Shown here piece after piece: positions 16,412 to 25,595 of a stretch of DNA of 64,000 bases. This DNA comes from JACDAV01 sp964626755 (lineage in GTDB: Bacteria; Chloroflexota; Limnocylindria; Limnocylindrales; CSP1-4), in NCBI GenBank assembly GCA_964626755.1, contig CAZVGO010000028.1:345631-409630 (forward strand), given 5' to 3'. Each line of letters begins with the position of its first letter. Positions within the stretch are counted from its first letter, which is position 1. The notes under the pieces were generated by a model that was not told the DNA's origin, made no database searches, and saw nothing but the letters and a program-made list of their open reading frames with translations. Both the position numbers and the translations under genes were made by a program.

Positions 16412-17920
16412 GTGAGCCAAGAGGCGGATACGGATCCTTCTAGGTCGCCTGCCACCGCGGAAGCCCAGGCGGTTGACTATCGACGACGGGCGATCGTCGG
16501 CGGTGCGGCACTGGTGCTCCGACAAGGCCTGGTCAAGGGACTCGCCATTGTTGGCGGAGTCATCCTTGCCCGCATCCTCACTCCCGAGGCTTTCGGGACG
16601 TACGCGATAGTCGTCTTTGTTGTCGCGCTGTTCAGTCTCATTGGGGACATGGGCCTGGGGGCCGCCCTAATCCAGCAGGAGACAGAGCCAACCGAACGAA
16701 ACTATCGAGTGGTCTTCACGGTCCAGCTGGTCGTCTTTGGGAGCGCATCTGCGGCAATCATCTTGTTCGGCCCGTGGATCGCGACCCGCTTCGGTCTCGG
16801 TTCCGATGGTGTGTGGCTCATGCGGATTCTGGCACTCGGCCTGCTTGTGTCCTCCCTCCGGACGCTGCCCGCCCTACGGCTTGAGCGCCATCTCGAATAC
16901 CGGCAGCTTGTCCTCGCAGAGGCTGCTCAAGGCATCGTGTTTCAGGTGATCGCGATAGCCGCGGCAGTGTCTGGTCTCGGAGTCCTGAGCTTCGGCCTGG
17001 CAGCGATTGCCGGTACCATCGCGGCAACCCTAATCCTGAACGTGATCGCCCCGTGGCGGCCCGGGCTTGCCTGGAATTGGGCCGAGGTGCGAGGGCTCCT
17101 GCGTTTCGGGCTCCCGTACCAGGGCGCCGGCGTCCTCTCGTTCGTCAAAGACGCGGTGAATCCGCTCTTCATTGGGATCATCGCCGGCGTCGCCGCTGTC
17201 GGCTTCATCAACTGGGCGACGGTCATCGTCGGATACCCGCTCCTCATCTCAGCGATCCTGGCCCGGTTGTACTTCCCGGCCTTCTCGCGATTGAGGTCAC
17301 GACCTGAGATAGCCTCCGCCTTCGGTGGCGCGGTCATCCGATGGAGTGTCTTCATCGCAGTGGGGCTGACGGTGCCGTTCCTTCCGGCTGCGAGTTACTG
17401 GACGCACGTCGTCTTCGGAAGCCAGTGGCTTCCTGCAGTGCCTCTTCTGTATCTGCAGGCCATCGCCATTCCGTTCGCAGCGGCAGTCGCCGTGGGCATG
17501 GGGATCCTCAACGCCACCGGCCGCAGTGCGATTGCGCTGGGTTTCGCAGCCCTCTGGATGGGGGCGACGTGGCTCTTTACGGTCCCCGCGGTCCTGATCA
17601 GTGGATGGCTAGGCTACGGCGTCGCGAACGCGATTGTCACGCTCACAACCGCGCCGCTCTTCTACCGCGTGGTTGAGCGCGGCCTGCCCATACATTCCGT
17701 GGCCGGACTCCTGCCCGGAGTCGCGGCCGGCGGTTTGGCCATCGGCCTCGGCCTCGCCTTAGCCACCCTGCGTCCGATGGATCTGGAACTGGCCGCTCAG
17801 GTCGGCGCTCTCTGCCTGGCCGTTTACGTCGCCGCGTGGCTCGTGCTTTGTCGTCATTCAGTCCGAGAGGACGTCTCAATGCTGCGATCATTGGTCTCGC
17901 GTCAAGGGTCAGCCACATGA
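16412..17920 (+). CDS. Lipopolysaccharide/teichuronic-type flippase (Wzx family)
   Basis: 502 aa. The start of the membrane domain, RRRAIVGGAALVLRQGLVKG, then ILTPEAFGTYAIVVFVVALF, is typical of the WzxC/TuaB-like polysaccharide transporter family. It has about 14 hydrophobic segments and ends in a short hydrophilic tail. It would export lipid-linked repeat units. The stop overlaps the next ATG (ATGA). It differs from the flippase at 13639 in N-terminal signature and codon choice, and the downstream transferases share its more A/T-tolerant codon use. Confidence 0.88.
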   Translation: MSQEADTDPSRSPATAEAQAVDYRRRAIVGGAALVLRQGLVKGLAIVGGVILARILTPEAFGTYAIVVFVVALFSLIGDMGLGAALIQQETEPTERNYRVVFTVQLVVFGSASAAIILFGPWIATRFGLGSDGVWLMRILALGLLVSSLRTLPALRLERHLEYRQLVLAEAAQGIVFQVIAIAAAVSGLGVLSFGLAAIAGTIAATLILNVIAPWRPGLAWNWAEVRGLLRFGLPYQGAGVLSFVKDAVNPLFIGIIAGVAAVGFINWATVIVGYPLLISAILARLYFPAFSRLRSRPEIASAFGGAVIRWSVFIAVGLTVPFLPAASYWTHVVFGSQWLPAVPLLYLQAIAIPFAAAVAVGMGILNATGRSAIALGFAALWMGATWLFTVPAVLISGWLGYGVANAIVTLTTAPLFYRVVERGLPIHSVAGLLPGVAAGGLAIGLGLALATLRPMDLELAAQVGALCLAVYVAAWLVLCRHSVREDVSMLRSLVSRQGSAT

Positions 17921-18831
17921 CGAAGGGTTCATGCGCTGCCGGCAACCGCGTGACACCTCGGAGTGGGACGTTGTCTTCACGGGATGGCAGGACCAAACGG
18001 ATTTCCGTCGTTATGAATACGCTTAACGAGGAGCGCCGCCTGTCATACGCTCTGCGCTCCGTGCAGGATTGGGTCGACGAAATCATCGTCGTGGATATGC
18101 ATAGCGACGACAGAACCGTCGAGATCGCCAAGGCGTTCGGTGCACGGGTATTTACGCACGAGCGGGTCGGGTACGTAGAGCCGGCAAGAGCATATGCGCT
18201 AGGCCGGGCGACAGGAGATTGGACCCTGATCCTCGACGCCGATGAGCTCGTGCCGCCATCCCTCGCGCGGCGACTGCGCGGCGTCGCGTTCGGCGATGAA
18301 GCCGACGCGGTTGACATTCCCCGGTTGAACTACTTGCTCGGAGCACCCCTCGCTTGGACGGGCTGGGGTCCTTCTCAGGACCGGCACCAACGATTCTTCA
18401 AGACGGGCTGGGCCGAACCGACCAACGTCATCCATGCCGCTCTTACAATGCGTGAAGGGGCGCGCGTCCTTCGACTCGCCTCGGATGACGGTTTGGCCTT
18501 GGTCCACTTCAACTATACGGATGTTGCCCACTTCATCGAGAAGCTAAATACCTACACCACGATCGAGGCTGTAGGAGGGGCGAGAGGCCGGCCTCAGTTG
18601 GGGGCAGCCCGTGTGATCCGTGCAACGATTCGGGAGTTCACGGATCGGTTCTTGCGCTATAGGGGGTACCGCGACGGGAGGCGCGGCCTCTATCTCGCCG
18701 GGCTCATGGCTTTCTATCGGTTCGCGGTCTATGCCAAGGATTGGGAGCGGACATCGATCGGAACCCGCGAGGACATTGAGCGCATCTACGAAAAAGAGGC
18801 CGAGCGATGGCTAAGCGACTCAGAGAAGTGA
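17917..18831 (+). CDS. Family 2 glycosyltransferase, WaaE/KdtX-like
   Basis: 304 aa from an ATG overlapping the flippase stop. KRISVVMNTLNEERRLSYAL starts the GT-A domain at about residue 27, with EIIVVDMHSDDRTVEIAKAFGA and LILDADELVP as the DXD region, as in the lipopolysaccharide core glucosyltransferase WaaE group. Further on, GPSQDRHQRFFK and VHFNYTDVAHFIEKLN are typical of that group. The C-terminal LAGLMAFYRFAVYAKDWE may associate with the membrane. It probably adds an early hexose to the repeat unit. Confidence 0.87.
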   Translation: MTKGSCAAGNRVTPRSGTLSSRDGRTKRISVVMNTLNEERRLSYALRSVQDWVDEIIVVDMHSDDRTVEIAKAFGARVFTHERVGYVEPARAYALGRATGDWTLILDADELVPPSLARRLRGVAFGDEADAVDIPRLNYLLGAPLAWTGWGPSQDRHQRFFKTGWAEPTNVIHAALTMREGARVLRLASDDGLALVHFNYTDVAHFIEKLNTYTTIEAVGGARGRPQLGAARVIRATIREFTDRFLRYRGYRDGRRGLYLAGLMAFYRFAVYAKDWERTSIGTREDIERIYEKEAERWLSDSEK

Positions 18832-18850
18832 CCTCGAATGTCTATCCAGC

Positions 18851-19537
18851 GTGTCGCCCTTGAGTGATATAGCTGCCAGAATCGCGGCCCTCCCCGATGG
18901 ATGGCACGGCTCTGGTTCTGTGGGGCCCGCGGTGCTCGCCGCGCTGGAGCGGAATACTCCACGCGGCGGGTCGAGCATGGAGACGGGCACAGGGCGAACC
19001 ACCCTGTTGCTGTCACAGATCAGCGCAACCCACGTGGTGTTCACCAAGGACGACGAGGGTGACGGCAACAGCCTCGGTGCGGTCCGGTCCTCACCTCTCC
19101 TTGGCGAGGGTGTGAGGTTCGTCGTGGGTCCGACCCAGCTCACCGTGCGCGGCCATGAGTTCGGGCCACTCGACCTGGCATTGCTCGACGGACCGCATGC
19201 CTATCCGTTCCCTGATCTCGAGTATTGGGCCGTTTACCCTCACGTTAGGTCGGGCGGCCTGCTTGTGGTGGACGATGTGCAGATCCCGACCGTCAATAAC
19301 CTATTCCGGTTCCTGCGGGCGGATGCAATGTGGGAACTGGTCGACTTGGTGGAAACAACCGCGTTCTTTCGCCGAACCGGGGAGCCCACCTTCAACCCGC
19401 TCGGCGACGGTTGGCAGGACCAGGAATACAACGTCCGTCCCCGACTAGATCACCTGCCGGCGCGGAAGCGCTTGGTCGTCCGGACGAAATGGTTTGTGCC
19501 GCAACCAGTGAAACAAGCTCTCCGGCGCTGGTTCTAG
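18851..19537 (+). CDS. Class I SAM-dependent methyltransferase-like protein
   Basis: 228 aa from a GTG. The motif I region METGTGRTTLLLSQI, then LALLDGPHAYPFPDLEYW and SGGLLVVDDVQIPTV, match the Methyltransf_24-type glycan or sugar methyltransferases, in which the Asp pair in LVVDD closes the fold. It probably O-methylates a sugar of the glycan built by its neighbours. ETGTG replaces the commoner ExGxG, which is acceptable. It lies between two glycosyltransferase genes on the same strand. Confidence 0.75.
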   Translation: MSPLSDIAARIAALPDGWHGSGSVGPAVLAALERNTPRGGSSMETGTGRTTLLLSQISATHVVFTKDDEGDGNSLGAVRSSPLLGEGVRFVVGPTQLTVRGHEFGPLDLALLDGPHAYPFPDLEYWAVYPHVRSGGLLVVDDVQIPTVNNLFRFLRADAMWELVDLVETTAFFRRTGEPTFNPLGDGWQDQEYNVRPRLDHLPARKRLVVRTKWFVPQPVKQALRRWF

Positions 19538-19551
19538 TCCCGCTTAAGAAG

Positions 19552-20778
19552 ATGCCGGAGTTGACAGCCCGCCAATCGCTGCGCGTGCTGGCGATCGCCC
19601 CTTACGCCGCCTACCCGCCAGTCGGGGGCGGCAGAATGCGCGTCTATCACCTGATCCAGGAGTGGATGTTGCTTGGCCACGAGGTGACCTTATGGATGGC
19701 GCCCGCCGATGAGCATCTCCTCGAATGGTCAGATAGGGGCCCACGGCCGCAGCTTCGGGCCCTCGCCGCTCGGCCTCGCCAGTCCATCGCCTCCAAGGTT
19801 CAGGCACTTCTCTCGCCGATGCCGGAGGGGGTTTGGACTCGCCCGCCGGTGGCCGTTCGATGGGATGATGATCTGTTCGCCCGTTTCGATGTTGTCGTGT
19901 TGATGCAAGCTCATGTCGGCCGTTACGCGGCTCCCTTCGTTCAAGCTGGCGTGCCGGTCGTTCTGGACCAGCAAAATGTTGAGTCCGAGATCGGCGCACA
20001 AGTCGCAAACCTTTCTGCGACATGGATGGGGCGGGCCCGCGCTCGCGCTGACATCTGGAAGTGGCGATCATACGAGCGGGGACTCATACGCCACGTTCAG
20101 CGCACCATCGCCGTGTCGGAGCGCGATGCAGCAGCGTTTCGCAGGCTCGTTCCATTTGCGCCGGTCGCGGTCCATCCGAATGGCGCGGACATACGGTCGC
20201 TTCACTATTTGGATCATCGGGAGAATCGTGGCGATCGCCTCATCATGACGGGCACGCTCGGCTATCTGCCGAACCTCGATGCAGCCCATTGGATGATTGA
20301 GCGCATCCTCCCGCGCGTGCGCCAGGTCCGCCCGTCAGCTCGGCTGATCCTGGTCGGCGCGAGCGCACCTGACTCGCTGCGGCAGAGAGCAGGGGTCGCC
20401 GTGGAAATCGTTGGGCGTGTTCCGGACGTCTCTCCATTCCTGGACGCCGCAGATCTGTTTGTGGCACCGCTTCGGGCAGGTGGCGGGACTCGCATCAAGT
20501 TGCTCGAAGCGTTCGCGGTAGGTCTCCCAGTTGTAGCCACGACAATGGCCAGCGCAGGGATCGCCGTACGCCATGGCACGGACATCGCCACCGCGGACGA
20601 CGAGGAGACTTTTGCCCACGAGGTCATCCGGATGCTCGACGATTTCCCAGCAAGGCGAGCGATGGCGCAATCTGCCCGGCGCTTGGTAGAAGAGCACTAC
20701 GACTGGCGGTCCATCGCTGCTGAATACCAAGAGGATCTGTACGACGTGGTCCAGGGCACCCCGCGCCGCCGTGGGTGA
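19552..20778 (+). CDS. Family 4 glycosyltransferase
   Basis: 408 aa from ATG 19552; readings from farther upstream cross the methyltransferase gene in another frame and are rejected. The N-terminus LRVLAIAPYAAYPPVGGGRM is a typical GT4 acceptor domain with a Gly-rich loop. The donor domain starts LIMTGTLGYLPNLDAAHWM and has ADLFVAPLRAGGGTRIKLLEA, where GGTRIKLLE carries the donor-binding Glu, as in GT4 enzymes of the PelF/WcaC-like type. Its last 8 bases overlap the next gene. Acceptor is unknown. Confidence 0.87.
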   Translation: MPELTARQSLRVLAIAPYAAYPPVGGGRMRVYHLIQEWMLLGHEVTLWMAPADEHLLEWSDRGPRPQLRALAARPRQSIASKVQALLSPMPEGVWTRPPVAVRWDDDLFARFDVVVLMQAHVGRYAAPFVQAGVPVVLDQQNVESEIGAQVANLSATWMGRARARADIWKWRSYERGLIRHVQRTIAVSERDAAAFRRLVPFAPVAVHPNGADIRSLHYLDHRENRGDRLIMTGTLGYLPNLDAAHWMIERILPRVRQVRPSARLILVGASAPDSLRQRAGVAVEIVGRVPDVSPFLDAADLFVAPLRAGGGTRIKLLEAFAVGLPVVATTMASAGIAVRHGTDIATADDEETFAHEVIRMLDDFPARRAMAQSARRLVEEHYDWRSIAAEYQEDLYDVVQGTPRRRG

Positions 20779-21649
20779 CGCCGCGGTGTGGGCGGTGGTT
20801 GTGCACTTCGGCGAACCTGCAAAGACTGACCACATTCTTCGGCAGCTCGCTGCCTCCACGGTCCCTCTCGACGTTGTCGTCGCCGACAATGACGGTGCGT
20901 TCTTGGGCCCGAAAGGGGTGGACGTCCTCCACACAGGCGGCAACACGGGATTTGCCGGTGGCGCGAACGCGGGGGCTCGCCACGCGCTCTCCCAGGGAGC
21001 TTCCTTTGTGTGGATGCTCAACAACGATGCGGAACCAGGTCCCCAGACCCTTGAACGGCTGCTCGAGACTGTTGGGAGCTGCCGAGCGGCCTGCTTGGTC
21101 GGCGCCCTCGAGCTCGATCCTGGTGACGTCGACGCGCAGAGCCAGTGGTCGTATCAGGCCCCGTGGCTGCCGCCCGTCCTGCGTGGCCGGATACGGGCTG
21201 TCCGAGGAAGATTGAGGACGGTCGACTTCCTGTCAGGATTCTCGATATTGATGTCGCGACCCGCATTCGAGAAGGTCGGCTTTTTTGACGAGTCGTTCTT
21301 CCACTACTTCGAAGACGTCGACCTCAGCCTCAGGGCGGTCCTTGCCGGCGCCGAGGTCGTACTCGACTGCGGTGCGCCGGTACCCCATCGTCGAGCGACC
21401 ATCCTTGGCCCCGGGAGCGAGCTCGAAACGTACTACTTCTTCCGCAATCGGCTCCTGCTCGCTGCTAGATACAGAGGGATCAGCCCACTCGTGGCGCTCT
21501 TCGTTGCCAATCCGAGGAACAGCGTCCGGCCGCTCTTCTCGCGACGGCGGCTGCTAGATCGCGATTGGCCCTTTCTGCGCGGTGCATGGCGCGGGACCAT
21601 TGATGCAGTTCGCGGACGAACCGGGCCGCGCGTCCACTCGACACGGTAA
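20771..21649 (+). CDS. Family 2 glycosyltransferase, rhamnosyltransferase-like
   Basis: 292 aa from a GTG overlapping the GT4 gene by 8 bp. AVVVHFGEPAKTDHILRQL, then VVADNDGA in place of DNGS, and NTGFAGGANAGARHAL with VWMLNNDAEPGP are hallmarks of WbbL/RfbN-type rhamnosyltransferases, with the NND acidic site. FDESFFHYFEDVDLSLRA contains the catalytic-base region (FEDVD). The C-terminus is basic. Its donor could be the 6-deoxyhexose made by gmd/rmd (28913-30855) or dTDP-rhamnose made elsewhere. Confidence 0.88.
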   Translation: MGDAAVWAVVVHFGEPAKTDHILRQLAASTVPLDVVVADNDGAFLGPKGVDVLHTGGNTGFAGGANAGARHALSQGASFVWMLNNDAEPGPQTLERLLETVGSCRAACLVGALELDPGDVDAQSQWSYQAPWLPPVLRGRIRAVRGRLRTVDFLSGFSILMSRPAFEKVGFFDESFFHYFEDVDLSLRAVLAGAEVVLDCGAPVPHRRATILGPGSELETYYFFRNRLLLAARYRGISPLVALFVANPRNSVRPLFSRRRLLDRDWPFLRGAWRGTIDAVRGRTGPRVHSTR

Positions 21650-21912
21650 GTCAAGTGCGCACGCGTGTCCGCACGACGGATTTGGGCCAGCGGAGTCAGC
21701 CCCGAACTACTCGACATTGACCTTGACGAATGCCAAGAGCGTGGCCGGCGCCTACCCAGTCTCTCGACCGATTGGAGGGCGACGCTCAGAAGGCAGCCGC
21801 CGATCCAGGAGGCCAAGTCGGCTGGCGCAGTGCGCAAGATTTGCACCGGCTGAACAGCTCGCTCTCCTCGCGTAACCCGCGCGGAATAGCGCCCCGGATG
21901 GTGCGGGCCAGT
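21650..21912. other. 263-bp gap with no supported gene
   Basis: The gap lies between two convergent genes. Short frames exist on both strands, but none has a ribosome site or recognisable protein motif. It may hold decayed coding sequence, since it sits at the end of the more A/T-tolerant block. No terminator-like hairpin with a T-run is seen. Confidence 0.5.
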
Positions 21913-22869
21913 TCATTGTCGGGGCCGCGCGACGACCAGCATGTCGTGGCCGAGATTCCACGGGAGCAGTCGCGTCAGCGCTGCCCGCACGGCGAACACC
22001 GCCGCGCCGACTGCTCGACGACGGGGAGCGGCGTCATCCACGGAAATCGAGACGACATGGAAGCCGGTCGCCGCTAAAGCCCGATCCACTGTCGCCGGCT
22101 CGAACTGCTGGATGTGGGATTCAACGCCGGGGCGCAGGGGCTCGTATCGCCTTGACACAGGGCGTCTGAGGGCGCGGCGCACAACGTTCGTGGCCACCGT
22201 CAGCGCCCAGGCCGCCTCTCCGTCGTTCGGCATGGCCAGGATCAGTCGACCGTTCGGAGCAAGGAGAGCGTGGCACCGCCGCAGGAGTTCGAGCGGCTCC
22301 GGGACGTGCTCCAGCACGTGCCACAGTGTGATCGCATCGAAGGAGCCGTCGAGCTTCACCGCGTCGATCGTCCCGAGATGGATTGTCAGTGAATGGAGGC
22401 TCCGGGCGTGTTCCAAGGCGGTAGGCGAAACCTCCGTTCCCTCCGTTGCCCAGCCGTGGTCGCGAGCGATCGCGAGAAACGTCCCAACGCCCGCGCTCAC
22501 GTCGAGCAGGCGGCCCGGAGCCACGCTGCCGAGCACGGTTGCGAAGCGGCGTCGCCAGAGCCGGTCGCGGTCCGCCGCGGACGCGAGCCAGGAGTCGTAG
22601 GCGTCAGGGCGAGCGTATCCGCGGAGGATCTCGGCCTGCGTCGGTCGTGGATCGACGTACCGGTGCCCGCACCCCAGGCAGCGGGCCATCGACGCCCCGG
22701 CGTCGGTAGTGCCTCGTCGCGGGTCCCCGCACAGGGGGCAGGCGACCACGCGCTCGAACTCGACGTAGCGGTCGGCTGGCCGGTCAAAGTCGGCCGGGCT
22801 CGGCTGGCTGGGCAGCCAGTCGGGCTTGTCTCCGGCCGGCGGAAGGCGCGCTTGGTGGGCTCGGGTCAC
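21913..22869 (-). CDS. SAM-dependent methyltransferase with N-terminal zinc ribbon
   Basis: 318 aa from a GTG at 22869. Residues about 40-80 carry CPLCGDP...ARCLGCGHRYVDPRP, a CxxC...CxxC zinc-ribbon module common in front of Methyltransf_11/13 enzymes of sugar pathways. The SAM motif is LLDVSAGVGTFLAIARDHG, followed by DAITLWHVLEHVPEP and LILAMPND. This architecture resembles the C-methyltransferase/NDP-sugar group, but glycolipid O-methylation is equally possible. It is transcribed away from the O-antigen polymerase gene, with TAGACT about 33 bp upstream of the start on its strand (22902-22907). Confidence 0.83.
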   Translation of the reverse strand: MTRAHQARLPPAGDKPDWLPSQPSPADFDRPADRYVEFERVVACPLCGDPRRGTTDAGASMARCLGCGHRYVDPRPTQAEILRGYARPDAYDSWLASAADRDRLWRRRFATVLGSVAPGRLLDVSAGVGTFLAIARDHGWATEGTEVSPTALEHARSLHSLTIHLGTIDAVKLDGSFDAITLWHVLEHVPEPLELLRRCHALLAPNGRLILAMPNDGEAAWALTVATNVVRRALRRPVSRRYEPLRPGVESHIQQFEPATVDRALAATGFHVVSISVDDAAPRRRAVGAAVFAVRAALTRLLPWNLGHDMLVVARPRQ

Positions 22870-22948
22870 ATGGGCCCCTGGATGCGATTCGGCGTGGTGC
22901 GAGTCTACAAGCCGCTGCTGGCCCCGCCCAACACCGCTGCGCGGCTGA

Positions 22949-22954
22949 TACGAT
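22949..22954 (+). promoter_or_regulatory. Candidate -10 box (TACGAT) before the O-antigen polymerase gene
   Basis: TGATACGAT ends 9 bases before ATG 22964, so the transcript would start at or near the start codon. On the other strand TAGACT (22907 to 22902) serves the divergent methyltransferase gene. Confidence 0.3.
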
Positions 22955-22963
22955 CGGACCTCC

Positions 22964-24496
22964 ATGGCCGACCCCGCCCCCATTCTGATCGTCTCCGTGG
23001 CGGCAGTCGGCGCCCTGGGAGCGGGCGGCACAGCCCTCCGCTATCCCCGGATCTCGTTCGGCATCCTATTCCTGCTCGCTTCGTTCTCCAGGGCTACCCT
23101 CGAGACACCCCTAGGCACGATGCGGCCGGAGATGCCCGCGGTCGCGGTCGTCGCGACAATCCTCCTGTTGAGCGGCAGGTTCAGGCGCCTGCTCGGCCTG
23201 CCTCGCAACCTGGTCGTCATGGCGCTGGCTTTCGGAACATATCTCATCGTCCTGGGCATCTCCTCCGCTCTCCTTGCGCCCGACACGGGCCAGAGCCTTC
23301 GCATGGTGGCCTGGCTTGCGACCTCGATGCTGAGCGGCGTCGTGGCGTTCATCCTGATCCGCCCACGGCCCGAAACCGCGATCGAACCGCTGGCGTTCGG
23401 TGGCGCACTGATGGGCGCGATCGGGATCGTCGTCGCGGTCCTGTTCCTCGTGCTCGGCCCAGAATTCACGCACGGGATACAGGAGGGCAACGCCGCCCAG
23501 CCGCGCGTATATGCCTTCGGCTGGGAGACCAATCTCTACGCGAGCTTCCTGGGCATGTGCGCACTTTTCGCCGTGGAGGTGGCCCGGGGACCTCGAAAAC
23601 GCGCCGGACTGGCCATGCTGGCGTTGATCCTGGTGGGGTTCTCCCTGGGACTTACACGAGGTGCTTATGTTGGCTTGGCGTTTGGAGCGGCAGCCTACGC
23701 CGCGGCCCGCCTCGTGGCGGAGCGCAGGCCGGGTGACCTGCCCCGATTCGTGGCCAGCGCCGTCGGCATGCTAGTCGTCGGCCTCGTGGCGATGGATCTC
23801 CTTCTGCCGAACGCCCTCGAGCGCCAGGCGCGCGCCGGCCCTGCCGGTCCGGTTGCGACCGCGATCGTGCCGAGGCCGTCCGTTCCGAATGTCCCCGGCG
23901 CGACCGGGAATCCGCCGGCGGGGCCTTCAGGGCTGCCTGCCACCACGCCGCTTCCGACACCCAGTCCAGCGCCCAGCCTGGCTATCGGCGGTGACACGAT
24001 CGCCTACCGGCTGGAGCGGGTCCCCATTGCTCTCATGGACGTACCGAATAGCCCGCTCATCGGTTTCGGCGCAGTCTCCTTTGGCCAGCGCCACCCGGAG
24101 CGAGGTGCCGGCCCCAGGGCTGACCACATAGCGATCCTGGCAGTGGCCGTCCTGTACGAGTCAGGGATCGGCGGCGTCGTCGCGCTGACCGTCGGTTTTT
24201 GGCTTCTGCTCTGGTCACTCTGGCGGTCCGTGAAGGGGTCTGCCGCCGAAGGGAACTGGCGTACGGTGGGCGTCGGCGCCGCCTTTATCGGCTCGGTAGT
24301 CTCGGTCCTGGTCGCCTACCAGGGCAATAACGCGCTCCATCTGGCGATCAACTGGATCGTCGTCGGGGCAGCCGCGGCACTCATCAGCGGGACAATGCCA
24401 GGGCGACTACCTGCCACCCTCGCGGGTCAGCGGGGCGTCGACGCCGCCGCGCGGAGTACCTCGGCCACCTCACCACCGGCCCGTTCCCAGGAATAG
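22964..24496 (+). CDS. O-antigen ligase/polymerase family membrane protein
   Basis: 510 aa with 10-12 hydrophobic segments. A long external loop (about residues 286-345) is rich in Pro, Ala and Thr (for example TTPLPTPSPAPS). It is followed by YRLERVPIALMDVPNSPLIGFGAVSFG, the Wzy_C-type conserved patch with the loop after it (HPERGAGPRADHIAILAVAV). Such proteins join repeat units or attach polymer to an acceptor on the outer face. A second member lies at 36437. Its last 70 bp overlap the convergent GT4 gene, so part of its C-terminal tail is encoded opposite that gene's end. Confidence 0.82.
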   Translation: MADPAPILIVSVAAVGALGAGGTALRYPRISFGILFLLASFSRATLETPLGTMRPEMPAVAVVATILLLSGRFRRLLGLPRNLVVMALAFGTYLIVLGISSALLAPDTGQSLRMVAWLATSMLSGVVAFILIRPRPETAIEPLAFGGALMGAIGIVVAVLFLVLGPEFTHGIQEGNAAQPRVYAFGWETNLYASFLGMCALFAVEVARGPRKRAGLAMLALILVGFSLGLTRGAYVGLAFGAAAYAAARLVAERRPGDLPRFVASAVGMLVVGLVAMDLLLPNALERQARAGPAGPVATAIVPRPSVPNVPGATGNPPAGPSGLPATTPLPTPSPAPSLAIGGDTIAYRLERVPIALMDVPNSPLIGFGAVSFGQRHPERGAGPRADHIAILAVAVLYESGIGGVVALTVGFWLLLWSLWRSVKGSAAEGNWRTVGVGAAFIGSVVSVLVAYQGNNALHLAINWIVVGAAAALISGTMPGRLPATLAGQRGVDAAARSTSATSPPARSQE

Positions 24497-25542
24497 CGCG
24501 CCGCGCGGCTCAGGCCACGGCAGATCATCTCGGCCCTCAGGGCGTCATCCGCCATCAACCGGCCAATCTGCGCCCGCAGTGCGACCGGATCGTCGGGATC
24601 GTGGAAGAGAGCAGCGTCACCAAGGACCTCGGGCAGTGGCCCCGCTCGGGCGGCCACGACCGGCACCCTCCGGTGCATGGCTTCAACGGGGGGATATCCA
24701 AATCCTTCCGTCCGGGACGGAAAGAGAAATACTGACGCGTGGCGATACCAGCGCTCGAGCTCCACCTCGTCCACTGGTCCCCGGATGACCACGTCGTGGC
24801 CGATCGCGGCGGCCCGTCGCACGAGCGCGCTGTGATCACGCCCAGGCGGGCCGACGATTGCGAGGCGCAGGCCGTTCGGCGGTCCGCCAACCCAGGCATC
24901 GAGCAGAAGGCCCACATTCTTGCTGACCTCGGTTGCGCCGACCCACAGGGCGTACGGCCCATCGAGGGGAGGCACCGGATCAGCGAGGATGGCCGGCTTG
25001 TCGACTCCCGGGTAGACAACCGTGACCCGCTCCGGATCAGCTCCCAGATATCGGCAGATCTGGGAACGGCTGAACTCCGAGATGGTGATGAGCCGGGTCG
25101 CGTTCTTGACGGCCCGTCGGAAGCCCCAACCCAGGTAGCGCGCGGCGGCTGGCTCGTAAGTCTCCGGCTCCGTCAGGAAGTTGACATCAAGGACTGCGAC
25201 GACCTGGGGGATGGGGCCGCGACGGGCGGACAGGTTCGCTGGCATCAGAAGAACATCTGCGTCTTCGCGCTGCGCCAGTCTGCCGATCCCGGACTCGTAC
25301 CACCAGCGCTCCCGCGCAGCATTGGGGATGCGCAGGACCCAACCGCGGAGGCCTGGACGAGCCCGGCCGGTGCGCCCGGGCCCAAGCCGAGCTGGACCTG
25401 GGGCTGTAATGACTTCCAGGTCGGGCACGGCGGTCAGGGCGCTCGTCAGCCCTCGAACCCACCGCCCCGTACCAGGCGATGGCCGCCTGAGGATGCTGGC
25501 GTCGACAAGCACCCTCACCCGTTCCCGGTTCCCCCTTTTCAT
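24427..25542 (-). CDS. Family 4 glycosyltransferase, mannosyltransferase-like
   Basis: 371 aa from ATG 25542; the open frame extends further but without support. VRVLVDASILRRPSPGTGRWV starts the GT-B fold. The donor domain has YALWVGATEVSKNVGLLLDA, then ASVFLFPSRTEGFGYPPVEAM with the paired Glu site, and VPVVAARAGPLPEVLGDAALF. This is the WbaZ/MtfB-like mannosyltransferase pattern. A TAAACT -10 box ends 7 bp upstream of the start (25550-25555), suggesting a leaderless mRNA. It overlaps the convergent polymerase gene by 70 bp. Mannose donor is inferred from family resemblance. Confidence 0.86.
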   Translation of the reverse strand: MKRGNRERVRVLVDASILRRPSPGTGRWVRGLTSALTAVPDLEVITAPGPARLGPGRTGRARPGLRGWVLRIPNAARERWWYESGIGRLAQREDADVLLMPANLSARRGPIPQVVAVLDVNFLTEPETYEPAAARYLGWGFRRAVKNATRLITISEFSRSQICRYLGADPERVTVVYPGVDKPAILADPVPPLDGPYALWVGATEVSKNVGLLLDAWVGGPPNGLRLAIVGPPGRDHSALVRRAAAIGHDVVIRGPVDEVELERWYRHASVFLFPSRTEGFGYPPVEAMHRRVPVVAARAGPLPEVLGDAALFHDPDDPVALRAQIGRLMADDALRAEMICRGLSRAARYSWERAGGEVAEVLRAAASTPR

Positions 25543-25595
25543 CGAGCCGAGTTTATCCCGGGGCCGTTGCCCCGCGGGTGACGGAGTCCGCCTCG

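Noticed and set aside
21650..21912. Small genes in the gap between the GT2 and methyltransferase genes
   Set aside because: Frames of 60-115 codons exist but lack ribosome sites, motifs and plausible composition.
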